Below are positions 41,617 through 49,843 of a DNA stretch of 52,766 bases, piece by piece (positions within the stretch are counted from its first letter, which is position 1; every line of letters begins with the position of its first letter). The translations under genes and the position numbers were made by a program. The stretch is from Legionellaceae bacterium (GTDB lineage: Bacteria; Pseudomonadota; Gammaproteobacteria; Legionellales; Legionellaceae): positions 1-52,766 of the forward strand of contig CANNJI010000003.1 of NCBI GenBank assembly GCA_947504875.1, written 5' to 3'. A model generated the notes under the pieces. The model ran no database searches and was not told the origin of the DNA. It saw only the letters and a list, made by a program, of their open reading frames with translations.

Positions 41617-42156
41617 TTAACGGATCAAATTTAAAAACTCCATCCGGCTGCTGGAGTTGCTTTTCATATCACCCAGCATCACTGATGTTGTCATGCTTGC
41701 GTTTTGTTTTTCAACACCGCGCATTTTCATGCATAAGTGTTCTGCCTCTAAAACCACAGCAACACCTCTGGCATGGGTAATGCGCTCAATACAATGTGCT
41801 ATTTCGCTGGTTAAGCGCTCTTGAATTTGTAATCGGCGTGAAAAAAAATCAACAATTCGAGCGATTTTAGATAGGCCGATGACTTTCTTGTTAGGCAAGT
41901 AACCCACGTGGCACTTCCCTAAAAAAGGAAGCAAGTGATGCTCGCACATGGAATACATTTCAATGTCTTTTACAATAACCATTTCACTCATGTCTGAATC
42001 AAACAGTGCGCCGTTAATAATGTCGTCAAGAGATTCATGATATCCGCTGGTAAGGTAACGCATTGCATTGGCCGCGCGCTCGGGTGTGTCGCGCAGGCCT
42101 TCTCGCGTAATATCTTCTCCGAGGCTTTCTAAAAGTTCTTTATAAATGGTTTGCAT
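41617..42156 (-). CDS. folE: GTP cyclohydrolase I
   Basis: FolE makes 7,8-dihydroneopterin triphosphate from GTP, the first step of folate (and pterin) synthesis. The zinc ligands are in [20 protein letters not shown] (Cys, His) and [11 protein letters not shown] (Cys). [24 protein letters not shown] and TSEIAHCIE are conserved. The length of 179 residues is slightly shorter than E. coli FolE at the N-terminus but complete in the catalytic core. It lies 12 bases downstream of the HIT gene on the same strand. Confidence 0.96.
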   Translation of the reverse strand: MQTIYKELLESLGEDITREGLRDTPERAANAMRYLTSGYHESLDDIINGALFDSDMSEMVIVKDIEMYSMCEHHLLPFLGKCHVGYLPNKKVIGLSKIARIVDFFSRRLQIQERLTSEIAHCIERITHARGVAVVLEAEHLCMKMRGVEKQNASMTTSVMLGDMKSNSSSRMEFLNLIR

Positions 42157-42168
42157 GATTTATACGCC

Positions 42169-42510
42169 TTAACCTGGTGGCCACATCATTTGACGGCCCC
42201 CTAAAATATGTAAATGAATATGATCTACCGTTTGGCCACCGTGCGTATTGGTATTGAATACTAATCGATAGCCGTTTTCTTTCAGTCCTTCGGTTGCTGC
42301 AATATGTTTTGCAGTTAAAAGAAGCTGTCCAAGCAGGAGATCATCCGCTGCTGTAATTTCATTGATACTTTGAATGTGCTTTTTAGGAATAACCAATACA
42401 TGACAAGGTGCTTGTGGACTGATGTCATGAAAAGCTAAAAAATTTTCATCTTCAAAAACACGATGAACAGGAATTTGGTTATGAATTATTTTACAAAATA
42501 AGCAATTCAT
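42169..42510 (-). CDS. HIT-family nucleotide hydrolase (HinT-like)
   Basis: This is a histidine-triad purine-nucleoside phosphoramidase of about 113 residues. The N-terminus CLFCKIIHNQIPVHRVFEDE and the triad VDHIHLHILGGRQMMWPPG are diagnostic of HinT. I chose ATG 42510 (MNCLFCKI), which gives the usual short N-terminus; ATG 42519 is an alternative. It forms a unit with folE and diverges from ppa. Confidence 0.94.
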   Translation of the reverse strand: MNCLFCKIIHNQIPVHRVFEDENFLAFHDISPQAPCHVLVIPKKHIQSINEITAADDLLLGQLLLTAKHIAATEGLKENGYRLVFNTNTHGGQTVDHIHLHILGGRQMMWPPG

Positions 42511-42644
42511 CGTAGCCATACCCAATGTCAATAGGAAAGTTAATATTATACGCGTTTTGTTGCATGCAATAAAGGTTCTATTTTTTGCCTTTCAACATTA
42601 TTTTACGCATAATAGCGTTTTGTTTATTAATTATAGGTGAATTG

Positions 42645-43181
42645 ATGAGTTTAATGGATGTAAATAGTGGAAGAGACGTTCCCAACGAAGTCAATGTTAT
42701 CATTGAAATCCCAATGCATGGCCAACCGGTTAAGTATGAAGTTGATAAAACAACAGGCGCCTTGTTTGTTGACCGCTTTATCAGCACGGCAATGTTTTAT
42801 CCTGCAAATTACGGTTACATTCCTCAAACGCTTTCAGAGGATGGGGACCCAGTCGATGTCTTGGTTGTAACGCCTGTGCCCTTAATTGGAGGGGCTGTGG
42901 TCAGATGTCGTGTGGTTGGCATGCTTGAAATGACGGATGAGTCAGGCATCGATGCTAAACTTATGGCAGTGCCCATCAGCAAAACATGCAAAATGTACGA
43001 TAACGTTCGTACGCATGAAGATCTGCCATCTTCACTCCTGATGTCTTTAGCGCATTTTTTCAAACACTATAAAGATTTAGAAGAGGGCAAATGGGTTAAA
43101 GTTGATGGGTGGAAAGGCCCAGAGGCTGCTCAACGTGAAATCCTTAATAGTATTACTCGGTATAATCAAGTGACGGTGTAA
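42645..43181 (+). CDS. ppa: Inorganic pyrophosphatase
   Basis: This family I soluble pyrophosphatase splits PPi released by biosynthesis. The signature residues are in [37 protein letters not shown] and DVLVV, with the catalytic Asp/Glu set intact. ATG 42645 ([13 protein letters not shown]) has AGGTGA at 42635-42640 and matches the family; an in-frame ATG at 42585 would add a hydrophobic leader with no support. The length is 178 residues. Its 3' end overlaps the convergent regulator gene by 29 bases. Confidence 0.95.
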   Translation: MSLMDVNSGRDVPNEVNVIIEIPMHGQPVKYEVDKTTGALFVDRFISTAMFYPANYGYIPQTLSEDGDPVDVLVVTPVPLIGGAVVRCRVVGMLEMTDESGIDAKLMAVPISKTCKMYDNVRTHEDLPSSLLMSLAHFFKHYKDLEEGKWVKVDGWKGPEAAQREILNSITRYNQVTV

Positions 43182-43653
43182 AATGTATTGCAGCGGATAA
43201 GGCCAGATCAATGATTTCATTCGATTGAGCTTTATCTAACTGCATTTGACTAATTTTATGTGCGAGATCAGTCAGTAGACTCGCACGTTGCACTGCTGAT
43301 GTGTCTGTTTTATAAAGCACTTCCGCCTTTTCAAAAAGCGTATGTAATATGTCTTGATGAATATGCAGATACTGATGAGGAAAATCTATTGGTTTTTCTA
43401 CGGGGTTGCCAAACAATAACCACCCAGGTGAAACATTTAATTTTTTGGCTATTTCATGTATTTTTAATGGTTCTGGCATGGCCTCCCCGCGTAAATACTT
43501 ATGACAAATCTGAGAAGAGTAGCCTGTGATATCAACCAGTTTATTGATATCAATACCGCAGGTTGACCGTTGGGATGTATGCCCCGCAGCGATCATTGCT
43601 TCTTGAAGACGATTTGCAAATTGTGCGAGGATTGTTGATTTTAAAACAGTCAT
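43153..43653 (-). CDS. XRE-type helix-turn-helix regulator
   Basis: The N-terminal 85 residues carry a helix-turn-helix of the Cro/CI (XRE) type. The stretch [20 protein letters not shown] covers the recognition helices, and [14 protein letters not shown] is the typical end of such a domain. The C-terminal part is helical and without a recognised ligand domain. The target genes are unknown. It overlaps ppa tail-to-tail and is followed upstream by a gap with a candidate small RNA on the opposite strand. The length is 166 residues. Confidence 0.78.
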   Translation of the reverse strand: MTVLKSTILAQFANRLQEAMIAAGHTSQRSTCGIDINKLVDITGYSSQICHKYLRGEAMPEPLKIHEIAKKLNVSPGWLLFGNPVEKPIDFPHQYLHIHQDILHTLFEKAEVLYKTDTSAVQRASLLTDLAHKISQMQLDKAQSNEIIDLALSAAIHFTPSLDYTE

Positions 43654-43740
43654 GGCCGTTATCCGATTGTGAGCGTTGATAAGAGTCTATCATAGGGCTG
43701 TCTCAAAAGGAAACCATGGATTTCTTTATGAAACCAATGG

Positions 43741-43768
43741 TTGACAAATTTTTAGGGTGTATTAAACT
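43741..43768 (+). promoter_or_regulatory. Promoter for a candidate small RNA
   Basis: TTGACA (43741-43746), a 16-base spacer and TAAACT (43763-43768) form a sigma70-like promoter in a gene gap. A palindrome pair AACCAT/ATGGTT immediately upstream (about 43711-43741) could be an operator. Its only apparent product is the short RNA that ends at the terminator at 43863. Confidence 0.6.
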
Positions 43769-43774
43769 AGGCCT

Positions 43775-43864
43775 GCATGCTTCGACTTGGATGGAACCAA
43801 ACTTAAGCATGCAAAGTCCACTCTCGCAAGATAAAGGCTGGCTTTAATACCAGCCTTTATTTTA
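43775..43864 (+). ncRNA. Candidate small regulatory RNA
   Basis: Between the promoter and the terminator lie about 90 bases with no open frame. TGCATGCTT (43774-43782) pairs perfectly with AAGCATGCA (43805-43813), closing a 22-base loop containing GGATGGAACC. A single-stranded stretch (AAGTCCACTCTCGCAAG) precedes the terminator hairpin. A hairpin, a single-stranded seed-like region and a terminal hairpin are the design of a base-pairing sRNA. It does not match a class I know. Confidence 0.5.
43831..43863. terminator. Bidirectional intrinsic terminator
   Basis: ATAAAGGCTGG (43831-43841) pairs perfectly with CCAGCCTTTAT (43850-43860) across an 8-base loop, followed on the plus strand by TTT. 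On the minus strand the stem is also followed by a T-rich run, so it can end both the candidate small RNA and the U-box gene, which stops at 43862. Confidence 0.85.
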
Positions 43865-44983
43865 GCCCATGCTTGGAGCGGCGGCTGCAGCAGCGACCAT
43901 TTGCTCTACGAACGTCTCAATCTCTTTTTTAAGCGCAACATTGGATTGAAGCATTGATACAGCCAAGAATTTTTTTGTAATCGGATGCTTGTATTTTTGT
44001 TGAATCCATTGCGTTATGTTAGAGCGCTCAAAATTCTGTAGTGGGCAATCTGCGGTATGCACAGGGTCGCTCATGATGGTTAAACCTATTTTGCACAGGT
44101 AGTCATCATAACGTTTTAGCTCATCTTTGGTGAGGCACTGTTCACTAAAACCAATGTCGGCTAGTTTTGTTTCATTGTTTACTGCGACCATTGGCGCAGC
44201 AGCTGGGCTTGATGAAGAAGGCGCTGCTTGACGAATCCCATAGGGAGCCGCACTTCTGAATAATGCGCCTGCCCATCCTCCTAAAGCCGGATGAACTTGC
44301 GCTTGCTGTGCCTGTGCCTGTGCCTGTTGGCGTTGCTGAACGGCAGCGGCTAAAAGAGTGTTGCGTTTTATAATTTCAGCATCAAATGCTTTTTGTATTT
44401 GAGCTGTATTGGCCATAGGTTTAAGCGCTGTTAAAAGTGCAATCATCCTTTCACCGTAAGGCTCTTGAAGAAAAAGCTCATTCGCTGGTTGTTTGGTTGC
44501 TATGCCTAGATTAGAAGAGCACATGAGGTTCGATAGTAAGCCGAGCTCACTGAGCAGAACAATAATGGTTTCGTTTTTAATCTTGTTATTGTTTGTGAGT
44601 AAAGGCTTGAATACTTGATGAGCCGTATGGTTATAGGTTGAATAGGTTGATTTTTTATAGTTGTACATGGCTGCTATCAAGCTCAAAGGTGTGGTTACAG
44701 CGTAAGCTTTAAAGGGTAAATTTTGAAAAAATGACAAGCTATCGCGAATGATGGGGGCTTTAAAAAAATCGGATAAACCCGCAAATATCCAGCGATGAAA
44801 AAACCACGTGTGTTGTCTTGCTGCCTCTATAATTCTATGCGCACCGAACTCATTATTCGCGGCATCATTTTCAATGGCATATTTTAAGGGTAGAGGATAA
44901 AAAAATCGCCAAAAAGGGGAGAGTTTAGCATAAGATGATTTTAGTTTATTGACTTCTGACAACAAGCTCGCTTTCGTGTTCAT
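43862..44983 (-). CDS. U-box domain protein (candidate E3 ubiquitin ligase effector)
   Basis: ATG 44983 (MNTKASLLSEVNKLKSSYAK) has GGGG seven bases upstream; an in-frame ATG at 45040 lacks support. The 373-residue protein has a helical N-terminal half with two or three hydrophobic patches, then a Gln/Ala-rich linker (QQRQQAQAQAQQAQ). Residues about 292-361 are a U-box: YLCKIGLTIMSDPVHTAD, then NFERSNITQWIQQ, then HPITKKFLAVSMLQSNVALK and KEIETFVEQ. The order of core residues (IMSDPV, F/Y-ER-x-I-x-x-W, P-x-T-x-x-x-L, N-x-A-L-K) matches eukaryotic U-boxes such as CHIP and the Legionella effector LubX. U-boxes recruit E2 enzymes in eukaryotes. Confidence 0.82.
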   Translation of the reverse strand: MNTKASLLSEVNKLKSSYAKLSPFWRFFYPLPLKYAIENDAANNEFGAHRIIEAARQHTWFFHRWIFAGLSDFFKAPIIRDSLSFFQNLPFKAYAVTTPLSLIAAMYNYKKSTYSTYNHTAHQVFKPLLTNNNKIKNETIIVLLSELGLLSNLMCSSNLGIATKQPANELFLQEPYGERMIALLTALKPMANTAQIQKAFDAEIIKRNTLLAAAVQQRQQAQAQAQQAQVHPALGGWAGALFRSAAPYGIRQAAPSSSSPAAAPMVAVNNETKLADIGFSEQCLTKDELKRYDDYLCKIGLTIMSDPVHTADCPLQNFERSNITQWIQQKYKHPITKKFLAVSMLQSNVALKKEIETFVEQMVAAAAAAPSMG

Positions 44984-45175
44984 AATAACCCCATAGAATG
45001 TTGGAGCGGCGAAAGTATCAAGAATTACGCACAAAGTCAATAATCTTTACTTTTTTAAGTACAATATCCGCAATCATCGGTTATAAAACTCGAACCGATT
45101 GCTCATCTATATGCGATGACCTATTATGAAGTGTGTGAACGTCGTTAATTAATTATTTACTCAAGGAGCATTACC

Positions 45176-45445
45176 ATGAAAAAGTCACTAACAATCTCAT
45201 CGGTTCTTTTGTCCTCTGTTTTATTGAGTCTTTCATCCGGCGCTTTTGCGCGAGACCCAATCAGCGCAGTAGGTAAAACCATTGAAAAGGGTGCTGTTGA
45301 TGTAACAACCGCTTCAGCAAAAGTTGTAGGGGCGGCTGTTAAAGGTACTGAACATGTAGCAGGAGCTGCTGTTAATGGCGCTGGAAAAGCGACTGAGGAT
45401 CTCGTTGGCGCGGCAAAAAAAGAGTACAAAGCAGGCACGCAATAA
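45176..45445 (+). CDS. Small exported Ala/Gly-rich protein
   Basis: AAGGAG lies eight bases before the ATG. A clear signal peptide (MKKSLTISSVLLSSVLLSLS and SGAFA) is followed by a mature part of about 63 residues made of amphipathic repeats such as GAVDVTTASAKVVGAAVKGT and EHVAGAAVNGAGKATEDLVG. The pattern suggests a helical periplasmic or envelope stress-type protein, but no family is assigned. The upstream 45076-45099 bases contain an inverted repeat (ATCGGTT...AACCGAT) that may be regulatory. A perfect hairpin follows the stop. Confidence 0.72.
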   Translation: MKKSLTISSVLLSSVLLSLSSGAFARDPISAVGKTIEKGAVDVTTASAKVVGAAVKGTEHVAGAAVNGAGKATEDLVGAAKKEYKAGTQ

Positions 45446-45453
45446 CATGCTTA

Positions 45454-45479
45454 CTGATGCAGTCATGAGACTGCATCAG
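45454..45479 (+). terminator. Hairpin after the small exported protein gene
   Basis: CTGATGCAGTC (45454-45464) pairs perfectly with GACTGCATCAG (45469-45479) around the loop ATGA, nine bases after the stop codon. The following bases (CTGCTGTTTAT) are only partly T-rich, so it is a likely but not textbook terminator. Confidence 0.65.
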
Positions 45480-45512
45480 CTGCTGTTTATGCGGAACTTC
45501 AAAATAAAATGT

Positions 45513-45541
45513 TTGCGTTAAAACATGTGATTCTGTATACT
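45513..45541 (+). promoter_or_regulatory. Promoter of tRNA-Val and thrS
   Basis: TTGCGT (45513-45518), a 17-base spacer and TATACT (45536-45541) precede tRNA-Val by about 28 bases. The downstream gap of ten bases to thrS suggests the tRNA and thrS share the transcript. Confidence 0.6.
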
Positions 45542-45569
45542 TCTCGCCTTGTTATTTTTATAGAATAAT

Positions 45570-45644
45570 AGGCACGTAGCTCAGTGGTAGAGCACCACCT
45601 TGACATGGTGGTGGTCGGTGGTTCGATCCCACTCGTGCCTACCA
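45570..45644 (+). tRNA. tRNA-Val (GAC)
   Basis: The acceptor stem AGGCACG pairs perfectly with CGTGCCT, followed by A and encoded CCA (45642-45644). The D-arm GCTCAGTGGTAGAGC, the anticodon stem CCACC/GGTGG with loop TTGACAT (anticodon GAC) and the T-arm GGTGGTTCGATCCCACT are all normal. The length is 75 bases. Starting one base later would mispair the acceptor stem. Confidence 0.96.
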
Positions 45645-45653
45645 GGATAAAAA

Positions 45654-47591
45654 ATGCCAACCATCACTCTTCCCGATGGTCATCAAAAAACTGTTGATGG
45701 CCCTATAACTGTATCTGCTATTACAGAGCAAATTAGCCGTAGTCTCGCTAAGGCTGCTGTGGCTGCACGTGTTGATGGTCGGCTTGTCGACATGAGTTAT
45801 CTTATTAACGCCGACGCTTCCCTTGTTATTTATACAGAAAAAGATTCAGAAGGCCTATCGGTTATTCGTCATTCGACAGCACATTTGTTAGCGCAAGCGG
45901 TGAAATTGTTATTTCCTTCGGCCCAAGTCACCATAGGCCCTGTGATTGATGATGGATTTTATTATGATTTTGCCTTTGAGCGTACGTTTACGCCCGAGGA
46001 CTTGGCTCGTATTGAAGAAAAAATGAAGGCATTGGTTGCGGAAAACCAAGCAATTACCCGACGTGAAATGCCGCGGGATGAAGCCGTTGCTCATTTTAAA
46101 GCGCTAGGCGAGCACTATAAGGCAGAAATTATTGCAGACATTCCCGCCGATCAGCATATTTCTTTATATCGACAAGGCGATTTTGAAGATCTTTGTCGAG
46201 GTCCCCATGTGCCTTCTACAGGCCGCTTGAAAGCATTTAAGCTCACCAAATTGGCAGGGGCGTATTGGCGCGGAGACGCTAAAAATGCGATGCTTCAACG
46301 TATATACGGAACAGCCTGGGCGGATAAACAAGCTTTGGCCGATTATCTTTACCGTATAGAAGAAGCAGAAAAGCGCGACCACCGGAAGTTAGGTAAAACA
46401 TTAGAGCTTTTTCATTTTCAAGATATCGCGCCAGGCATGGTTTTTTGGCATCCTAAAGGCTGGGTTGTTTATCAACTGTTGCAAAAATACATGCGCGAAC
46501 GTTTGATCGACTTTAACTATCAAGAGATCAGAACACCTCAATTGGTCGATCTCTCGTTGTGGGAGAAATCAGGCCATCTTGAAAATTTTAAAGACAATAT
46601 GTTTTTGACGGAAACTGAAAATCGCACGTATGCCGTTAAGCCTATGAGCTGTCCTTGTCATGTTCAAGTTTATAATCAAGGGATTAAAAGTTATCGTGAT
46701 CTCCCGCTGCGCTACTCAGAGTTTGGTAATTGCCATCGTTGTGAACCGTCAGGCTCGCTTCATGGGCTCATGCGCGTTCGCAATTTTGTACAGGACGACG
46801 GCCATATTTTTTGCACTGAGGAGCAAATTCAGTCTGAAGTGGCAACCACGCTTAAATTAGTGCAGTCTGTATATAAAGATTTTGGATTTACTTCCATTAT
46901 GTACCGACTCGCACGTCGTCCTGAAAAACGAGTAGGAACGGATGCTATTTGGGACAAAGCTGAATCAGCACTTGAGCAGGCGATGCAAGGCTTAGATATT
47001 GCATGGGTCGATGCACCAGGGGAAGGCGCGTTTTATGGACCCAAAATCGAGTGCTCTTTATCAGATTCTTTGGGGCGTATATGGCAGTGCGGTACAATCC
47101 AGGTTGATTTTTCTATGCCTGAGCGCTTAGATGCTCATTTTGTGGCTTTAGATGGCTCTAAACCCTCGCCCGTTATGATTCACCGTGCAATACTGGGTAC
47201 TTTTGAGCGGTTTATGGGGATTTTGATAGAGCATTGCGCGGGAATGCTGCCTTTGTGGCTTGCTCCTGTTCAAGTGGCGGTCCTCACCATCAGTGAAAAA
47301 CAAAACGATTTTGCAGCAAATATTACGTCTATTTTGCAAAAAGATGGATTTAGATCACATTTTGACTTGAGAAATGAGAAGATTGGCTTTAAGATCCGCG
47401 AGCATACATTGCAAAAAGTACCTTATTTGATAATTATTGGTGATAAAGAAGTTGAACAAGGCCTTGTAACCTTGCGTTCTCGCGACGGTTCTGATTTAGG
47501 TCAACTTTCAATTGAGCAAGTTTGTGCTCGCTTGAGCCAAGAAATTCAGCAAAAAGGGTGGGTAGAAACAATCGGAGGATTAAACCATTAG
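45654..47591 (+). CDS. thrS: Threonyl-tRNA synthetase
   Basis: This class II aminoacyl-tRNA synthetase has an N-terminal TGS domain ([17 protein letters not shown]), an editing domain with [12 protein letters not shown] (zinc-type HxxxH) and [19 protein letters not shown], and a catalytic domain. The last shows motif 2 [20 protein letters not shown] with the zinc-binding cysteine in [17 protein letters not shown]. The C-terminal anticodon domain ends normally. The length of 645 residues is typical. GGA lies nine bases before the ATG, directly after the tRNA-Val CCA. The infC AUU start codon overlaps the stop. Confidence 0.97.
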   Translation: MPTITLPDGHQKTVDGPITVSAITEQISRSLAKAAVAARVDGRLVDMSYLINADASLVIYTEKDSEGLSVIRHSTAHLLAQAVKLLFPSAQVTIGPVIDDGFYYDFAFERTFTPEDLARIEEKMKALVAENQAITRREMPRDEAVAHFKALGEHYKAEIIADIPADQHISLYRQGDFEDLCRGPHVPSTGRLKAFKLTKLAGAYWRGDAKNAMLQRIYGTAWADKQALADYLYRIEEAEKRDHRKLGKTLELFHFQDIAPGMVFWHPKGWVVYQLLQKYMRERLIDFNYQEIRTPQLVDLSLWEKSGHLENFKDNMFLTETENRTYAVKPMSCPCHVQVYNQGIKSYRDLPLRYSEFGNCHRCEPSGSLHGLMRVRNFVQDDGHIFCTEEQIQSEVATTLKLVQSVYKDFGFTSIMYRLARRPEKRVGTDAIWDKAESALEQAMQGLDIAWVDAPGEGAFYGPKIECSLSDSLGRIWQCGTIQVDFSMPERLDAHFVALDGSKPSPVMIHRAILGTFERFMGILIEHCAGMLPLWLAPVQVAVLTISEKQNDFAANITSILQKDGFRSHFDLRNEKIGFKIREHTLQKVPYLIIIGDKEVEQGLVTLRSRDGSDLGQLSIEQVCARLSQEIQQKGWVETIGGLNH

Positions 47592-48120
47592 TGTCTCAAC
47601 GAAGCGTGAAAGTGATCGCGCACGAATTAACGAAAAAATTACATTACCTGAAGTACGCTTAATTGATGCTGATGGTAATCAGGCGGGTATCGTATCGACA
47701 CGCGAGGCACTACGCGCGGCTGAGGAGAGCGGTTTAGACCTTGTTGAGATTTCTCCAACAGCAATTCCCCCTGTTTGTCGAATTATGGATTATGGCAAGT
47801 TTCTCTTTGAGGTGAGTAAAAAGCAAGCAGAAGCTCGGAAGAAGCAGAAGCAAATTCAAATCAAAGAGCTAAAATTCCGTCCTACGACGGAAGATGGAGA
47901 TTACCAGGTCAAGCTACGCAACCTGGTCCGTTTCCTGAATCATGGAGATAAAGTCAAAGTCACCCTGCGTTTTCGCGGTCGTGAAGTGGCTCACCAGGAG
48001 CTTGGTATGAAAATTCTTGAGCGTTTGCAGCAAGACACAGCAGAGTTTGCTGTTGTTGAGCAACAAGCGAAGCGGGAAGGTCGCCAATTGCTTATGGTTT
48101 TATCCCCGAAGAAAAAATAG
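47587..48120 (+). CDS. infC: Translation initiation factor IF-3 (AUU start)
   Basis: IF-3 prevents premature subunit joining and checks the start codon. The frame begins at ATT (47587-47589), giving [20 protein letters not shown] and then [17 protein letters not shown], an exact match to the family N-terminus. A strong GGAGG lies at 47576-47580. No ATG or GTG upstream gives a complete protein; the first in-frame ATG is far inside at 47785. The rare AUU start is the known basis of IF-3 autoregulation in E. coli. The start overlaps the thrS stop. The product has 177 residues. Confidence 0.93.
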   Translation: MSVSTKRESDRARINEKITLPEVRLIDADGNQAGIVSTREALRAAEESGLDLVEISPTAIPPVCRIMDYGKFLFEVSKKQAEARKKQKQIQIKELKFRPTTEDGDYQVKLRNLVRFLNHGDKVKVTLRFRGREVAHQELGMKILERLQQDTAEFAVVEQQAKREGRQLLMVLSPKKK

Positions 48121-48182
48121 TGATTAATTGTTTCAAATAAAACAGTTAATTTTAGATGTTGTTTAATGCGGAGTTCTTGGTT

Positions 48183-48383
48183 ATGCCAAAATTAAAGTCA
48201 CATCGCGGAGCGTGTAAGCGTTTTCGCAAAACAGCAAGTGGAGCGATCAAACGTCGTGGTGCTTATCGTAATCATATTCTCACCAAAAAATCCACCAAGC
48301 AGAAACGTAATTTACGCGTTTCATCAGGTACATTGAAGACATGCGATGCACGTTTGGCTTCACGTATGATGCACGGTAGTTAA
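48183..48383 (+). CDS. rpmI: 50S ribosomal protein L35
   Basis: The 66-residue basic protein [37 protein letters not shown] (read in pieces, with [13 protein letters not shown]) is a standard L35. The ATG at 48183 has GGAG 11 bases before it; an in-frame ATG at 48156 is not family-like. It lies in the conserved infC-rpmI-rplT order, and expression of rpmI and rplT is commonly controlled by L20. Confidence 0.96.
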   Translation: MPKLKSHRGACKRFRKTASGAIKRRGAYRNHILTKKSTKQKRNLRVSSGTLKTCDARLASRMMHGS

Positions 48384-48398
48384 GGGGAGGAATGAATT

Positions 48399-48758
48399 AT
48401 GCCAAGAGTTAAACGAGGTGTTACCGCGAAAGCCCGCCATAAAAAGGTGTTGGCTCTAGCCAAAGGGTATTCCGGCGCGAGAAGCCGTGTATATCGGGTT
48501 GCAAAACAGGCTGTTATTAAAGCAGGTCAATACGCCTATCGTGATCGTCGTCAGAAAAAACGTCAATTTCGTGCACTATGGATCACACGAATCAATGCCC
48601 AAGCCCGTGAATGCGGTTTGTCTTACAGTCGATTAATTGATGGCTTGAAAAAAGCAGCCATCGAGCTTGATCGTAAAGTGCTTGCTGACATGGCTGTTCA
48701 TGATAAAGACGCATTTGCTGCTGTTGCAATGCAAGCTAAGACAGCTTTAGGATTGTAA
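48399..48758 (+). CDS. rplT: 50S ribosomal protein L20
   Basis: The 119-residue protein starts [20 protein letters not shown] and shows [40 protein letters not shown] and NGLSYSRLI-like [15 protein letters not shown]. These are all hallmarks of L20. GGGAGG precedes the ATG. L20 is an early assembly protein and translational repressor of its own operon in E. coli. It is followed by an intrinsic terminator. Confidence 0.97.
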   Translation: MPRVKRGVTAKARHKKVLALAKGYSGARSRVYRVAKQAVIKAGQYAYRDRRQKKRQFRALWITRINAQARECGLSYSRLIDGLKKAAIELDRKVLADMAVHDKDAFAAVAMQAKTALGL

Positions 48759-48778
48759 ACCATCCACAATGCAAAATT

Positions 48779-48801
48779 AAAAGGGGCTTCGGCCCCTTTT
48801 T
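48779..48801 (+). terminator. Intrinsic terminator between rplT and pheS
   Basis: AAAAGGGGC (48779-48787) and GCCCCTTTT (48792-48800) form a perfect stem closed by a TTCG tetraloop and followed by T. It separates the ribosomal-protein genes from pheS. In E. coli the pheST leader also has an attenuator here, but no pheM-like Phe-rich peptide was found in 48759-48819. Confidence 0.93.
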
Positions 48802-48819
48802 ACTGACGGACTTTAAACC

Positions 48820-49833
48820 ATGCAAGACATTATTACATTACAAAATGAAGCCTTTGAATTGATTGCCGCGGCGAATAATCTGAGTGTTTTAGATACCATT
48901 CGCGTGGATTTTTTAGGGAAAAAAGGACGACTTACTGATTTATTGAAAGGGTTGGCTCATCTTTCAGCTGAAGACAAGCCTAAAATGGGCCAGCTTGTTA
49001 ATCATGCGAAACGAGACATCAGCGCTCGAATAGAACAAAAACTTATTGAGTTAAAAGAACAGTTACTGCAAGAAAAACTGAGAACGGAATGTTTAGACGT
49101 AACCCTGCCGGGTCGATATACGCAAGTGGGATCGATGCATCCCGTATCCATAGTGAAAGCCCGTATTTATGATTACTTTAGTCGAATGGGTTTTGATTTG
49201 GTTGAAGGCCCTGAAATAGAAACTGAATTTTATAATTTCGAAGCACTTAATATTCCGGCGCATCACCCAGCGCGTACCATGCATGATACCTTCTATTTTG
49301 GAGATGGCCGTGTATTGCGTACACACACTTCTTCTGTACAAATTAGAACCATGGAAACCTCGGCCCCTCCATTTCGACTGATTGCACCAGGTCGTGTGTA
49401 TCGATGCGAATCCGACATGACCCACACCCCGATGTTTCATCAAGTTGAAGGCTTGTACATTGATAAAGGGGTTACCATGGCAGGCCTAAAAGGTTTGCTT
49501 CATGATTTCTTTTCTTATTTTTTTGAGCGTGACGTTGACATTCGGTTTCGGGCTTCGTATTTTCCATTTACAGAGCCTTCGGCTGAAGTTGATATTGCAT
49601 GCGTTCAGTGTGAAGGTAAAGGGTGTCGATCATGCAAATTTACCGGATGGCTTGAAGTGCTTGGATGTGGAATGGTGCATCCTCACGTATTATCTGCTGT
49701 TCATATCGACCCCAATGTATACCAAGGCTGGGCTTTTGGTATGGGCATGGATCGTTTGGCGATGTTGTATTTTGGAATTGATGATTTACGTATGATGTTT
49801 GAGAATGATCTCAATTTTTTAAAACAGTTTTAG
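48820..49833 (+). CDS. pheS: Phenylalanyl-tRNA synthetase alpha subunit
   Basis: This is the catalytic subunit of the alpha2beta2 PheRS. A coiled-coil N-terminal arm (about residues 1-85) is followed by the class II core: motif 1 [20 protein letters not shown], motif 2 [20 protein letters not shown] and motif 3 [19 protein letters not shown]. The Phe-pocket TRTMH-like [12 protein letters not shown] is present. The length of 337 residues is normal. It is 10 bases upstream of pheT, and both are cotranscribed. Confidence 0.97.
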   Translation: MQDIITLQNEAFELIAAANNLSVLDTIRVDFLGKKGRLTDLLKGLAHLSAEDKPKMGQLVNHAKRDISARIEQKLIELKEQLLQEKLRTECLDVTLPGRYTQVGSMHPVSIVKARIYDYFSRMGFDLVEGPEIETEFYNFEALNIPAHHPARTMHDTFYFGDGRVLRTHTSSVQIRTMETSAPPFRLIAPGRVYRCESDMTHTPMFHQVEGLYIDKGVTMAGLKGLLHDFFSYFFERDVDIRFRASYFPFTEPSAEVDIACVQCEGKGCRSCKFTGWLEVLGCGMVHPHVLSAVHIDPNVYQGWAFGMGMDRLAMLYFGIDDLRMMFENDLNFLKQF

Positions 49834-49843
49834 GATATTTTTG

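Noticed and set aside
43775-43864. Calling the small RNA RsmY/RsmZ
   Set aside because: Only two GGA motifs occur and the length and structure do not match the multi-GGA design.
45571-45644. tRNA-Val beginning at 45571
   Set aside because: This start mispairs the acceptor stem; including A45570 gives seven perfect pairs.
48759-48819. pheM-like leader peptide before pheST
   Set aside because: No short Phe-rich open frame was found; only the intrinsic terminator is supported.
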